64,000 bases of DNA from Rufibacter sediminis (GCF_014269285.1 NZ_JACOAF010000044.1:186001-250000), one strand, 5' to 3'. Counted from the stretch's first letter, positions 52,550 to 61,248 are shown. A program made the numbers and translations. Notes: generated by a model not told the origin, from the sequence alone.

Positions 52550-52738
52550 AGCGTGAGTACAAGTTCAAGGATATAGCATACGTAGCCAAAGCGAGGAATT
52601 TGGCAGTTGGGCAAAGAAAGCGGGAAGTAACGCCCTGGTGTTACAGGATTTGGCGAATCCGTTATAAAATCTGCGGTGCGCTAAAAGAAGAGAACATTTC
52701 GTGTATACTTGTACTGTCACCTCAAAGCCCCCTGCTGT

Positions 52739-55182
52739 ATGCGTCGTTCTTATTCCTCTTTCCCGTGCTGCGCGATTCTGTTGCTCACCTTGCTCTGTAG
52801 CATAACTGCCGCCGCCCAAACCAGGAAAAAACTGGGCGTAGCGGGCCTGCACGCACCCGTAGAAATCCTGCGGGACCAATGGGGCGTGAACCACATCTAT
52901 GCCGCCAACCAGCACGACCTCTTTTTCGCGCAAGGGTACGCCGCCGCCAAAGACCGGCTGTTCCAGTTCGAAATGTGGCGAAGAGAGGCCACCGGCACCG
53001 TGGCAGAACTGCTGGGGCCCGACGAGGTGCAACGAGACACAGGAGCCCGCCTTTTCAAGTTTCGGGGGAATCTGAAAAAGGAACTCAACCATTACCATCC
53101 GCAGGGCGAAGCCATCATCAACGCGTACGTAGACGGCGTGAATGCCTACATAGCTGAAGCAACCCGAACACCAGAACTGCTTCCCATAGAATTCAAGCTG
53201 CTCGGCATCCGTCCAGGCAAATGGACGCCAGAAGTGGTCATCTCCCGGCATCAGGGCCTCCTGGGAAATAGCACGGAAGAGTTGAGTTTGGGCATGGCCG
53301 TGGCCAAAGCCGGCGAAGCCAAGGTGAAAGAGCTGATGTGGTTCCATCCCAAAGATCCTATCCTGGCCCTGGACAGCACCATCCGGGGAGAACTCCTTTC
53401 TGAGAAGATTCTGGAGCTGTACGAGGCCTATCAGAAAGACATTGTGTTCAAGCCCGCCCATCTCAGCCCCGCCGGCAAAGACCTGGTAGGGCAGGTAAAT
53501 AAACTGAACCAGCAGTTAGCCAAACCCAAAAAAGAACCTTTTGAGCACGGGGTCCAAGGCAGCAACAACTGGATTGTGAGTGGCCGAAGAACCGCCAGCG
53601 GCCACCCGATGCTCGCTAATGACCCGCACCGCAGCATCGCGGTGCCTTCCTTGCGGTACATGGTGCACTTGGTGGCGCCGGGCTGGAACGTGATAGGTGG
53701 GGGCGAGCCGGTTATCCCGGGCGTGTCCATCGGGCATAATGAGCACGGCGCCTGGGGGCTTACCATCTATGAAACAGACGGCGAAGACCTTTATGTCTAT
53801 GACCTGAACCCAGCCAACCTGAAGCAGTACCGCCACAAAGGCCAGTGGGTGACCATGGACGAACTGACGGAAACATTCCGGTGAAAAATGCCAAGCCCGT
53901 CACTGCCACCTTGCGCTACACCGTGCACGGGCCGGTCACGTACATTGATTCCGTGAACCGCAAAGCCTACGCCCTGAAATGCGCCTGGCTGGAGCCCGGC
54001 GGTGCGCCGTATCTTGCCTCTCTGCGGATGAACCAGGCCCAAAACTGGGACGAGTTCCGGGAAGCCTGTAGCTACAGCCACATCCCCGGCGAGAACATGA
54101 TCTGGGCCGATAAGAAAGGGAACATCGGCTGGCAGGTGGTGGGCATTGCTCCTGTCCGGAAAAATTTCAGCGGCATGGTGCCCGTACCCGGCGACGGGAG
54201 ATATGAGTGGGCGGGTTACCTCCCCATCAAAGAGCGGCCACACCTGCTCAACCCGGAGAAAGGCTTCTTCGCGACGGCCAACCAGAACGTAACCCCAGCC
54301 TCTTACCAACACTGGGATGCCGTGAACTACACCTGGGCCGATGCCTACCGGGGAGACCGCATCAACGAGGTGCTGGAAAAGAACTCCAAGGTAACCATGA
54401 AAGACATGGAGGCCCTGCAAGCCGATTATTTCTCCATTCCGGGGAGAACGCTGGTGCCGCTGCTGAAGTCGTTAACGTTTGAAGATACATTGGTGCAACA
54501 AGCCAAAGACCGGCTTTCAGGCTGGGATTTTGTGCTGGGCCCTGAGTCAGTCCCCGCCGGTATCTATAACCTATGGGAACGGCAAATCATGCAGGAGGCC
54601 CGGCAACAGTTTATTCCGAAGGAACTCACAGGCTTGGTGAGCCTGCAACTGACCAAGGTGATCAGTTGGCTGCAAAAGCCCGACCAACGGTTCGGGCCTA
54701 ATGCGGAGGTGGGAAGAGATGCTTTTCTGAAAAAGACCTTTGAAACGGCCGTGGCCGAGTTGCGGAAAAAGCTGGGAAACTCGCCTGAGAACTGGCAATA
54801 CGGCCAGGAGAAGTACAAGCACGTAACCTTAGTCAACCGCTTGCCCGGGCTGGCGAATGAACAATGGAAGAAAAGAGCAGATGTGGGGCCAGCGCCCCGC
54901 GGCGGAAACAGCCACACGCCAAATTCTAGCGGCGGGTTTGATAACCAATCCAGCGGGGCCAGCTTCCGGTTGCTGGTGGATGTGAGCGATTGGGATGCAG
55001 CCCGCATGATCAACACGCCCGGCCAGTCCGGTGACCCTACGAGTTCCTATTACAAGAACCTTTTCGATTTATGGGCTAAAAACGGGTATTTCCCCGCTTA
55101 TTACTCAGAAGATAAAATCAAGGGCGTCACTAAGGAAATCCTCCTCCTGTCGCCATCCGGGAAGAAGGGGAAAAGCAAGTGA
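52739..55182 (+). pseudogene. Penicillin acylase family (S45) protein, interrupted by a frameshift
   Basis: Two overlapping frames together make one S45 enzyme of about 815 residues. Part 1 (52739-53884): signal peptide (cleavage near AAAQ), the alpha-chain region (EILRDQWGVNHIYAANQHDL, AQGYAAAKDRLFQFEMWRRE) and the autocatalytic junction with the catalytic Ser of GSNNWIVSGRRT. Part 2 (read from about 53870 in the -1 frame): VTATLRYTVHGPV, ADKKGNIGWQVVG, and the C-terminal GNSHTPNSSGGFDNQSSGAS. The natural junction would read ...DELTET-IPVKNAKP...; one missing base near 53872-53877 explains the break. No slippery heptamer is present. If real, the product lacks most of the beta chain. A sequencing error cannot be excluded. 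Confidence 0.8.
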
Positions 55183-55218
55183 AACAGTTGAGCCGTACGC
55201 GCAAGCAGTAACGGAGAT

Positions 55219-55264
55219 AGTAAAACAGCACAGCCGGAGAAAACTCCGGCTGTTCTGTTTTACT
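55219..55264. terminator. Bidirectional terminator between S45 gene and second copper-storage gene
   Basis: AGTAAAACAGCACAGCCGGAG with its complement, one mismatch, AAAA loop. Confidence 0.85.
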
Positions 55265-55280
55265 ACTTGATAAAATAAGC

Positions 55281-55610
55281 TTAGGCGGCCAGTGAACGGC
55301 AGGCCTCGGCGCACCGGCGGCAGGCTTCGGCGCATTGTTTGCAGTGGTCGTGGTCATGCTTTTCGCACTCGGCGGCGCAGGCTTCGCAGACTTCAATGCA
55401 TTCGCGCAGCAGGTGTTTGCCATGGCGGGACCCTCGGGCCAGTAGGGTAAGGGTCAGGCGGCAGATATCGGCGCAGTCGCGGTCAGACTCAATGCAGGGC
55501 ACCATCATGTGCACGTGTTCTTCGTGCAGGCAGGAAGCGGCGCAGTGCTCACAGGCCAGAATACAATCAGTAAGGGCGTCTAAGACGGGTCTTATTTGTG
55601 AATTGTGCAT
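55281..55610 (-). CDS. Four-helix-bundle copper-storage protein (Csp type), second copy
   Basis: 109 residues from the ATG at 55608-55610 (MHNSQIRPVLDALTDCILAC); the longer frame adds 32 residues unlike the paralogue. Sixteen cysteines in the same register as the protein at 51134: CILACEHCAASCLHEEHVHM, then RDCADIC, and the run from CIEVCEACAAEC to CRRCAEACRSL. It has extra His and Met residues (EEHVHMMVPC) near the second helix. Cytoplasmic Cu(I) store by family. The two copies differ at many positions, so the duplication is old or one was acquired. Confidence 0.9.
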   Translation of the reverse strand: MHNSQIRPVLDALTDCILACEHCAASCLHEEHVHMMVPCIESDRDCADICRLTLTLLARGSRHGKHLLRECIEVCEACAAECEKHDHDHCKQCAEACRRCAEACRSLAA

Positions 55611-55776
55611 ACGTTTTAAGTTAAGTTTTACAAAATCGATCCACAAACACACTCTATTTTCTATCCAGAAGATCGGCTTTGCCGCCAGTCTTCTGAACAA
55701 GTTCACCTTCTTTAATACGCCCAGGGCGGGCAGCAGTTCTTATAAAATTACCCGCTCAGATGTGTAAAACTTTCGG

Positions 55777-56346
55777 CTAAGCCAGTTTGTCCAGGGGCTG
55801 GCGATCTACCGTAGGGTTCTTTTTGTAGTCCGTGACGGAGATGCCGGTCACTTTCTTGAACTGGTTGGACAGGTGCTGCACGCTGCTGTACTGTAGTTTA
55901 AAGGCAATCTCGCTCAGGGTCAGCTCGCCGTAGGAGATCAGCTCCTTCACGCGCTCAATCTTCAGCCGGATAAGGTATTTCTCAATGGTGGTATCGGTGT
56001 GCTGCGAGAAAACCTTGCTCAGGTGCTGGTAAGACAGCCCCAGTTTTTCCGCCAAATACACCGAGGTAGTGATGGGTTGGTATTCTGCCTCCAGATGGCG
56101 CTGGTATTCCAGCAGCGTGGTTTTGATCAGGTCGGTGAGCTGTTCGTCTTTTTGCTGGAGCAACTCAAAGCCGTGCGCCTGCAGCGCCGTGGAGAGCGCC
56201 TGCGCGTCCGGTTCTCCGGGGCTGGTCACCACCGCCTCGCCCAGTTTCACCTCCTGCACCGTCAGTCCCTGTTGGGTCAAAACCTCGGTCACGGTGGCGA
56301 TGCAGCGGGGGCAAACCATGTTTTTGATATAGATATGCTGTTCCAT
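55777..56346 (-). CDS. AraC-type regulator with N-terminal HMA-like metal-binding segment
   Basis: 189 residues from the ATG at 56344-56346. The first about 65 residues look like a heavy-metal-associated domain: HIYIKNMVCPRCIATVTEVL with a MxCxxC motif, TVQEVKLGEAVV, and TALQAHGFELLQ. The C-terminal about 100 residues form an AraC/XylS double HTH (SVYLAEKLGLSYQHLSKVF and LTLSEIAFKLQYSSVQHLSN, then the family's GISVTDYKK). It most simply reads as a Cu(I)/metal-sensing transcription factor for the neighbouring copper genes; that target is inference. Confidence 0.88.
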   Translation of the reverse strand: MEQHIYIKNMVCPRCIATVTEVLTQQGLTVQEVKLGEAVVTSPGEPDAQALSTALQAHGFELLQQKDEQLTDLIKTTLLEYQRHLEAEYQPITTSVYLAEKLGLSYQHLSKVFSQHTDTTIEKYLIRLKIERVKELISYGELTLSEIAFKLQYSSVQHLSNQFKKVTGISVTDYKKNPTVDRQPLDKLA

Positions 56347-56375
56347 AAGGTACCTGTGTGAAGCCGGGAAGGTAA

Positions 56376-56415
56376 TCGTTTTTGCTCTCCTTTTCAGAAA
56401 GAACACCTAAAACGC
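56376..56415. repeat. 40-bp palindrome, copy 21
   Basis: TCGTTTTTGCTCTCCTTTTC to ACACCTAAAACGC, about 30 nt upstream of the AraC gene start. Confidence 0.75.
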
Positions 56416-56588
56416 CAAAAGAGTGTACTTAAAGCCCGCTCAAAATCAGCCCCGTGTGCCTAACTGCAGAAGTCAGCCGACAAACTCTTTGGGCGTGCCC
56501 CTGCGGGTCGGGCTTTCCGTTGCAAGTCCTCGGCGGCTGCGTGCCTCGCCCCCTGCGGGCTTTCCACTGCAATCCCTCACGCGGGCGT

Positions 56589-56921
56589 TTACTCCTCGTT
56601 TCGGTTCGCTCTGGGCAGGTTGCGCTTGGGCAGGTTCTGACGCGGGGCCGTTGGCTTGGCCGAGGGGCGGGGCGTTTTGGGCTTCTTTCCGGAAAACCGC
56701 AGGAAAACCCAGTTCACCCCGGGCACAATCACAAATGCGGTGCCCGCCAGCAGAATGAAAATCACCAGAAACGCATTGAACAGCCGGAACACGAAATCGC
56801 TCGTGAGCCCAAACGCGTACAGCAGCAGCGCCATGGCAACGAGCATGCTGATGAGCCCGGCAATGAGCAGGTCGCGGCGCCAGTCGCGCTGAAAAGGATG
56901 CCGTTTGATTTCCTTTGCCAT
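56589..56921 (-). CDS. Small membrane protein of unknown function
   Basis: 110 residues with two membrane segments (LLIAGLISMLVAMALLLYAF about 20-39 and FLVIFILLAGTAFVIVPGV about 51-69) and a basic, Pro-rich C-terminal tail (KKPKTPRPSAKPTAPRQNLP). No family recognised. It starts one base after the stop of the thioredoxin-like gene and so is probably co-translated. Part of the second half (WVFLRFSGKKPKT) is encoded by a copy of the 40-bp palindrome, and the Lys/Pro/Arg tail is low complexity. Confidence 0.65.
   Translation of the reverse strand: MAKEIKRHPFQRDWRRDLLIAGLISMLVAMALLLYAFGLTSDFVFRLFNAFLVIFILLAGTAFVIVPGVNWVFLRFSGKKPKTPRPSAKPTAPRQNLPKRNLPRANRNEE
56671..56710. repeat. 40-bp palindrome inside a coding sequence, copy 22
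   Basis: GGCGTTTTGGGCTTCTTTCC to CCGCAGGAAAACCC, read on the minus strand as WVFLRFSGKKPKT. Confidence 0.75.
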
Positions 56922-56922
56922 G

Positions 56923-57552
56923 TTACGCGCGGGCGGCCCGGGTCCATTGCGGGAGCAACTCCCGCAGCTCGGCCTGCAGGGCGTGGCCGTTATCGGCTTC
57001 TGAATACCCCAGCGCCTTCTTGATGAACTCCAGCATGGGCAGCTCCTGCTTTTTCAAGTCCAGCACATACTCCTGCAAGACCTGCGGCCGGGGGCCCCAG
57101 GACCCCAGCGGCGTCAGCGTCTCGGCATCCAGGGCAATCAGTTTGGGAATGCTCTTGCCCCCGTTGGTGAGGTAGGCGTCCATGACGGCGGGTTGCTCGG
57201 TCCGCAGAATCGTTCTCAGCTCCACCTTATCGGATTGGTCTGCCAGAGCGGCCAGCACCGGCACGTGCACGGCCGCATCGCCGCACCAGCCTTCGGTGAG
57301 TACGAGCCACAGCTGCGCCTGGGGCAGTTCCTGTACCAACGTCACCAGCTCCGGCTGAAGCGGCGTCTGGTAGGTGCGCTCCATGATGGCCAGGTTGTCT
57401 TTGGTCAATTGCGCCAGGAAAGCCGATTGCTCTGCCCCCGTGGTTTTCTCCTGGGCTACGGCTTCGCGTACCAGGTTCATGTATCCCTCAAAGGAGAGGC
57501 TTTGCGCCACCACGGCGGGCGTGATCACGTTCTCGTTGGGTTGTGCGTCCAT
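56923..57552 (-). CDS. Thioredoxin family protein with WCGDA active site
   Basis: 209 residues. A thioredoxin-like domain spans about 60-175 with the active-site stretch LTEGWCGDAAVHVPVLAALA: the second cysteine of CxxC is replaced by Ala. The cis-Pro region is IPKLIALD. N-terminal helices (FEGYMNLVREAVAQEKTTGA) precede. A single cysteine cannot do classical disulfide exchange; monothiol chemistry or peroxide reduction is possible. No signal peptide. First of two genes, sharing its transcript with the small membrane protein. Confidence 0.88.
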   Translation of the reverse strand: MDAQPNENVITPAVVAQSLSFEGYMNLVREAVAQEKTTGAEQSAFLAQLTKDNLAIMERTYQTPLQPELVTLVQELPQAQLWLVLTEGWCGDAAVHVPVLAALADQSDKVELRTILRTEQPAVMDAYLTNGGKSIPKLIALDAETLTPLGSWGPRPQVLQEYVLDLKKQELPMLEFIKKALGYSEADNGHALQAELRELLPQWTRAARA

Positions 57553-57554
57553 AA

Positions 57555-57594
57555 GCGGATTTTAAGGTCTGTTTTGGCAAACCGTTCTGCTAAG
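57555..57594. repeat. Degenerate 40-bp palindrome, copy 23
   Basis: GCGGATTTTAAGGTCTGTTT to CAAACCGTTCTGC: good left half, diverged right half, three bases from the start codon of the thioredoxin-like gene. Confidence 0.4.
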
Positions 57595-57645
57595 ATACGG
57601 CAAAGCCGGTGTCCTGCCCAAACGCCGCGCAGACTTCGGGCAAAA

Positions 57646-57676
57646 CAAAAGACCCGGGCGTTTCCCGGGTCTTTTG
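57646..57676 (-). terminator. Terminator of the disordered-protein gene
   Basis: CAAAAGACCCGGG, 5-nt loop, CCCGGGTCTTTTG; perfect 13-bp stem. A right half of the 40-bp palindrome (GCGGAAAACAGGCGTAAAAC) follows. Confidence 0.85.
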
Positions 57677-57730
57677 CGGAAAACAGGCGTAAAACACCGG
57701 CTGTCCTTTGCTTGTCATGAATGAAAAAGA

Positions 57731-58276
57731 TTACTCTTTCTCGTTGCCCAGGTTCTCGCTGCTCTTGTGGCCTTTGAGCGTGCTGGCGTTGGGCTGGTTG
57801 TTCCGGAACTCTTTGTCAGAAGAATCGGCGCCGCGCGTGTCTGACGGATTGGCGTGGGAGCCCTGCGGAGAGTGCTGCTCGGGGTCAAACTTCCCTTTCT
57901 TGGCCCCGCCGCCGTGTCCTTCGCGGGACGGCACGTTCTCGCCGCGGGTGTTATCGGCACCGCCGGCTACCGGACCATCCTGAAATTTGGGATCATTGGT
58001 TCCCTGGTCTCGGTTGTGGTTGTGCTCGTTGTTCGGCTGTCCGCTCACGCCCGCGCCGGTACTCATGCCTCCCTGGTCATTGTTGCTGGATTTCTGGTTT
58101 CCGCTGCCCGGGGTGTTGGGGTTGGAGCGGGTTTCCGGCGAGCCCTCAAACGGCGGGTTGTTGTTGTGCCGGTTGCTGTTGTTCAGTTGGTCATCCTGGC
58201 TGTTGATATCGCGATAGCTTCTATCCTGATCGGGTCTATGTTGCTTTGGGCTATCTTCGCCTTTTCCTTTGGTCAT
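57731..58276 (-). CDS. Disordered, Asn/Gly/Ser/Pro-rich hypothetical protein
   Basis: 181 residues from ATG 58274-58276, preceded by AAAGGAGAA, an unusual Shine-Dalgarno-like site for this genome. No hydrophobic segment, no cysteine, and a strongly polar composition (many N, G, D, S, Q, H), so it is probably unstructured. No family recognised. Possibly a stress or desiccation-type hydrophilic protein by composition alone. It is divergent from a small lipoprotein of similar composition at 58513. Confidence 0.7.
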   Translation of the reverse strand: MTKGKGEDSPKQHRPDQDRSYRDINSQDDQLNNSNRHNNNPPFEGSPETRSNPNTPGSGNQKSSNNDQGGMSTGAGVSGQPNNEHNHNRDQGTNDPKFQDGPVAGGADNTRGENVPSREGHGGGAKKGKFDPEQHSPQGSHANPSDTRGADSSDKEFRNNQPNASTLKGHKSSENLGNEKE

Positions 58277-58512
58277 AGCGTATTCTCCTTTAATTGAGGT
58301 GAAACTTATACAAATGAATTCGCCAGTTTGCCCGGCGTCTCCTGTTGTACGCAGAGACGGTGGAATTAGGTTAGCCAGAAACCAGACCGATCGCAAATTG
58401 CCGTTGAAAGCACCCCTGAAGCTAACTCAAAGCCGAGGATGCGCGTACTATGCTCAAGGCGGTCCCTCACATGTTTCACGGGCCCAGCCCTGCTACCTTA
58501 TTGAACCAGACT

Positions 58513-58845
58513 ATGAAAAAGCCATTGAATCCCATAAAACGCGCGTCCCTTTCCTTTTTCCTGGGAGGCGCCTTACTATTTGGTGCCGCGGCCTGTAGCA
58601 CCGGAACCAGCGAAGGACAGGTAAACGTGGAGGAAAGCGACTTCAAAGACAAAAGTCCTACCGAGCACAACGCTACTGGCACTTCAGACAACTCCCAGGA
58701 CCCGGTAAGTAACGTCCAGACCGATTCTTCCAACCAGGCCATCTATGACCAGCAGGAAGACAAAGTGAGAGGGCGGAACACGGGCGTGAGTAACCAGGGT
58801 GTGGGCGGTGCCGCCGAGCAACAGCAGAACCGAGACAATAACTAA
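58513..58845 (+). CDS. Small hydrophilic lipoprotein
   Basis: 110 residues from ATG 58513 with lipoprotein signal (SLSFFLGGALLFGAAACS, lipobox GAAAC). After the cysteine no acidic surface-export signal is visible (STGTSEGQ), so it may stay periplasmic. The mature part is low complexity (Asn, Gln, Ser, Asp, Gly) and ends EQQQNRDNN. No family recognised. Facing the B12 propeller genes across a terminator. Confidence 0.72.
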   Translation: MKKPLNPIKRASLSFFLGGALLFGAAACSTGTSEGQVNVEESDFKDKSPTEHNATGTSDNSQDPVSNVQTDSSNQAIYDQQEDKVRGRNTGVSNQGVGGAAEQQQNRDNN

Positions 58846-58858
58846 CCAAAAGGTTTAG

Positions 58859-58900
58859 AAACAGAAAAGCCTGCCTTCTTCAAGGCAGGCTTTTCTGTTT
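58859..58900. terminator. Bidirectional terminator between the small lipoprotein and propeller genes
   Basis: AAACAGAAAAGCCTGCCTT, 4-nt loop, then its exact complement; A and T tracts on both sides. Confidence 0.9.
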
Positions 58901-58934
58901 TAGGCCTATTTTCAACAAAACCAGCCGAAAGCTA
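58895..58934. repeat. 40-bp palindrome fused to a terminator, copy 24
   Basis: CTGTTTTAGGCCTATTTTC to CCAGCCGAAAGCTA. It shares six bases with the terminator and ends on the stop codon of the minus-strand propeller gene. Confidence 0.65.
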
Positions 58935-59990
58935 CCGGAAGCTGAATCCGTTGGGCACTCCCTTTACTTGGAACGAATCTATCACCGCCCCCGTGCTGCG
59001 GTATCGGATGACCCAGCCACTGGTTCCGTCGGGGGCTACCCGGGCGGTGTACAGAAGCCCATCGGTGGGGTCTTGCCCCAGGGTGAGGAACGGACGCTTG
59101 ATGAGGGGAGTAGTTGGCAGCGCCGTGGCCGCCGTTTCCATCACGTAAATTCCGTCATAGATAAAGTACAGGCGGTTGCGGCTAGTGCTCAAAGCCAGAC
59201 CTTTGGGCTGGAACGCAGTTCCCGGAAAGTCAAACACCCTGGGCTTCGCTCTCAGGTTGTTGGTGGTGATCCGGATTAACTGGCCTTTGGTGCGGTTAGC
59301 CGGAGTAGTGGCATCGGGTTTGCCGCCGCAGAGCACCCACAGGATGCCGCTTGCATCCACCACCATACCGTTGGGGTTGTCTCCCACCGTAAGGGTCGTG
59401 TCTTTGTTCATGCTGGTGGTGTTGATCACGTGAATCTTGTTGGTGTTGGTTGCCACGTACAGCCGCCCGCCCGCCATGGTCATCGCGCCCGGCCCTTTGG
59501 TGGTGTTCACGGTATCGATGACCAGGTTGGTGCGCAGGTTCACTTTCAGGACCCGGCCTGAGTCGGCCTGCGCGTTGCCCCAGTCCGACACGAAACCGGT
59601 GCTGTTGTTCATGGCCAGAAACCGCTGCGGATTGTCAAACCCTTGAATGGTGCCCGCAGAGGTGAATGTGCGGGAGTTGAGTACTTCTATTCTGCCATTG
59701 CTGGTGAGCAGGTACGTTTTCTCAAAGGCCGAGGCCATGTGCAGGGTATTTCCTTGCAGGGTTCGGCCGTTCACTTTGTTGAAAAGGTCGGCCTCTACGG
59801 TACCGGTGGCGCGGTCATAATAATGCACGCTGCCATTGTCTGCCCCGGCGGTGCTTTCCGTGGAGATCAACACCCCGGCTTCGTACACCGGAAGCACCTC
59901 CTTTTCCTCCTCTTTGCAAGAAATGGTCACTAAAAGAAAAGTACTTAAAAGGCCACGCAGGGCTTTGTTGCGGAGGAACAGACGTTTCAT
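58932..59990 (-). CDS. BtuG-like beta-propeller lipoprotein (DUF5074/YncE type), second copy
   Basis: 352 residues from ATG 59988-59990, lipoprotein signal (GLLSTFLLVTISC) followed by KEEEKE, an acidic surface-localisation signal. The rest is a seven-bladed propeller of YVTN-like repeats: AGVLISTESTAGADNGSVHY, VLNSRTFTSAGTIQG, VLKVNLRTNLVIDTVNTTKG, IHVINTTSMNKDTTLTVGDN. It resembles BtuG, the surface lipoprotein that captures vitamin B12 for BtuB. It follows its paralogue but is separated from it by a hairpin at 60082-60130. Confidence 0.8.
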   Translation of the reverse strand: MKRLFLRNKALRGLLSTFLLVTISCKEEEKEVLPVYEAGVLISTESTAGADNGSVHYYDRATGTVEADLFNKVNGRTLQGNTLHMASAFEKTYLLTSNGRIEVLNSRTFTSAGTIQGFDNPQRFLAMNNSTGFVSDWGNAQADSGRVLKVNLRTNLVIDTVNTTKGPGAMTMAGGRLYVATNTNKIHVINTTSMNKDTTLTVGDNPNGMVVDASGILWVLCGGKPDATTPANRTKGQLIRITTNNLRAKPRVFDFPGTAFQPKGLALSTSRNRLYFIYDGIYVMETAATALPTTPLIKRPFLTLGQDPTDGLLYTARVAPDGTSGWVIRYRSTGAVIDSFQVKGVPNGFSFR

Positions 59991-60081
59991 GCTGCTAAGG
60001 TAAATAATTAGCCTTGATTGTACAGGCTGGCGCGGGAGCGAACAACTGGAGATTGCCTTTCGGCCAGCCATCCGGTAAGCC

Positions 60082-60130
60082 GTAAACGCACAGAAGCCAG
60101 CCTTGTTCAGACTGGCTTCTGCGTGTTTAC
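60082..60130 (-). terminator. Hairpin between the two propeller genes
   Basis: GTAAACGCACAGAAGCCAG and its complement (one mismatch, one wobble), 11-nt loop. It could attenuate transcription into the downstream propeller gene. Confidence 0.75.
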
Positions 60131-60162
60131 AGGCCGTTTTCAGGAAAACACCCCTAAAACGG
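60123..60162. repeat. 40-bp palindrome, copy 25
   Basis: GTGTTTACAGGCCGTTTTC to CACCCCTAAAACGG; its left end is the right arm of the preceding hairpin and its right end is one base from the stop of the upstream propeller gene. Confidence 0.8.
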
Positions 60163-60163
60163 A

Positions 60164-61216
60164 TTATCTGAAGGTGAAACCGTTGGGCAGAATTCTTACC
60201 TGGAAAGAATCAATGAGCGCGCCAGAAGCCTGGTACCTAACAGCCCAGCCATTTGAGCTGTACCCGCCCGTGCCCAGATACAGAACGTTGGTTTCCGGGT
60301 CAATGCCCAGCCCGTAAGGGCTCCGGTTGATGAGGGCCGTGGTGGGAACCGTCGTTGCCGTGGTGGACATGGCGTAGATTTTCCCGTTGTACGAGTAGTA
60401 GAGCATGTTTTTGGCTCCGTTGATGGTCAACTGGCCGGCACTGCTGGTACCCTGCGGAAAGCTATAGGTCGTAAGCGCGTTGTTGCTGGCCGGATCAATT
60501 TTCACCAATGCCCCCGGGCCATCGTACCCACCTCTCAAGACCCAGATTTTGTTATTGGCGTCCAGGACCAGGTGCTTGGGAGAATCGCCCACGTTGAGGG
60601 TAGCTTCCACGGCATCAGTAGTGGTGTTGATCACTGACACGGTGTTCCCCCCGCTGTTGGCCACGTACAGTTTGCCGTTGTAAAGCAGCACGCCTTCGGG
60701 TAGCAGCCCCACGTTGATGGTTTTGGTCACGGTGTTGGTAGTCAGGTCCAGCACTGATACCCGGCCCGGGCCGGTGTAGCCGAAGAAATCGTAGCCCACG
60801 TACTCGCTCACGTAAGCTTTGGAGGAATTCAGCGCGGCCAGGTAGCGGGGAATCTTCAGCCCGTTGATGACCCCTTTAGAAACAAAGGAATACGCGTCTA
60901 CCACTTCAATCTTCTCGCTGTTGTTCACGGCAATGTAGGCTTTGTCTCCCACAAACGTGATGGACTGCGCCGCATCGCCCAACGGGCGGTTGTTCACCTG
61001 GTTGAACAGATCCGGTAAAAACGTTTTCTCGTCTGGTGACAGGTAGCTTACCTCGGCGGTAGGAGTGCCATAGTTGCCCTCGTTCAGGATGAACACGCCG
61101 TGCTCATACGCGCCTTTGGGAGTTGACTCATCATCGTTGTCACAGGAAACCGCCAGGAAAGACGAGCTGCCGAGGGCGACATACAGGAGGTACTTTTTGA
61201 AAGTAGTGATTTTCAT
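60164..61216 (-). CDS. BtuG-like beta-propeller lipoprotein (DUF5074/YncE type), first copy
   Basis: 350 residues from ATG 61214-61216; lipoprotein signal (LGSSSFLAVSC) followed by DNDDES, the acidic signal for surface export. Propeller blades: HGVFILNEGNYGTPTAEVSY, KIEVVDAYSFVSKGVINGLK, VSVLDLTTNTVTKTINVGLL, VSVINTTTDAVEATLNVGDS. In Bacteroides, BtuG of this type binds cobalamin tightly and is encoded next to btuB. Here it begins 32 nt after the btuB stop under the same riboswitch. Similar to the next gene over its whole length (a tandem duplication). Confidence 0.85.
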   Translation of the reverse strand: MKITTFKKYLLYVALGSSSFLAVSCDNDDESTPKGAYEHGVFILNEGNYGTPTAEVSYLSPDEKTFLPDLFNQVNNRPLGDAAQSITFVGDKAYIAVNNSEKIEVVDAYSFVSKGVINGLKIPRYLAALNSSKAYVSEYVGYDFFGYTGPGRVSVLDLTTNTVTKTINVGLLPEGVLLYNGKLYVANSGGNTVSVINTTTDAVEATLNVGDSPKHLVLDANNKIWVLRGGYDGPGALVKIDPASNNALTTYSFPQGTSSAGQLTINGAKNMLYYSYNGKIYAMSTTATTVPTTALINRSPYGLGIDPETNVLYLGTGGYSSNGWAVRYQASGALIDSFQVRILPNGFTFR

Positions 61217-61248
61217 AGAGATAATGGGTGAAAGTAAAATAGAAAGAA

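Noticed and set aside
53865-53884. Programmed -1 frameshift in the penicillin acylase gene
   Set aside because: No X-XXY-YYZ slippery heptamer and no stimulatory hairpin at the junction; S45 enzymes are not known to need recoding. A base deletion is simpler.
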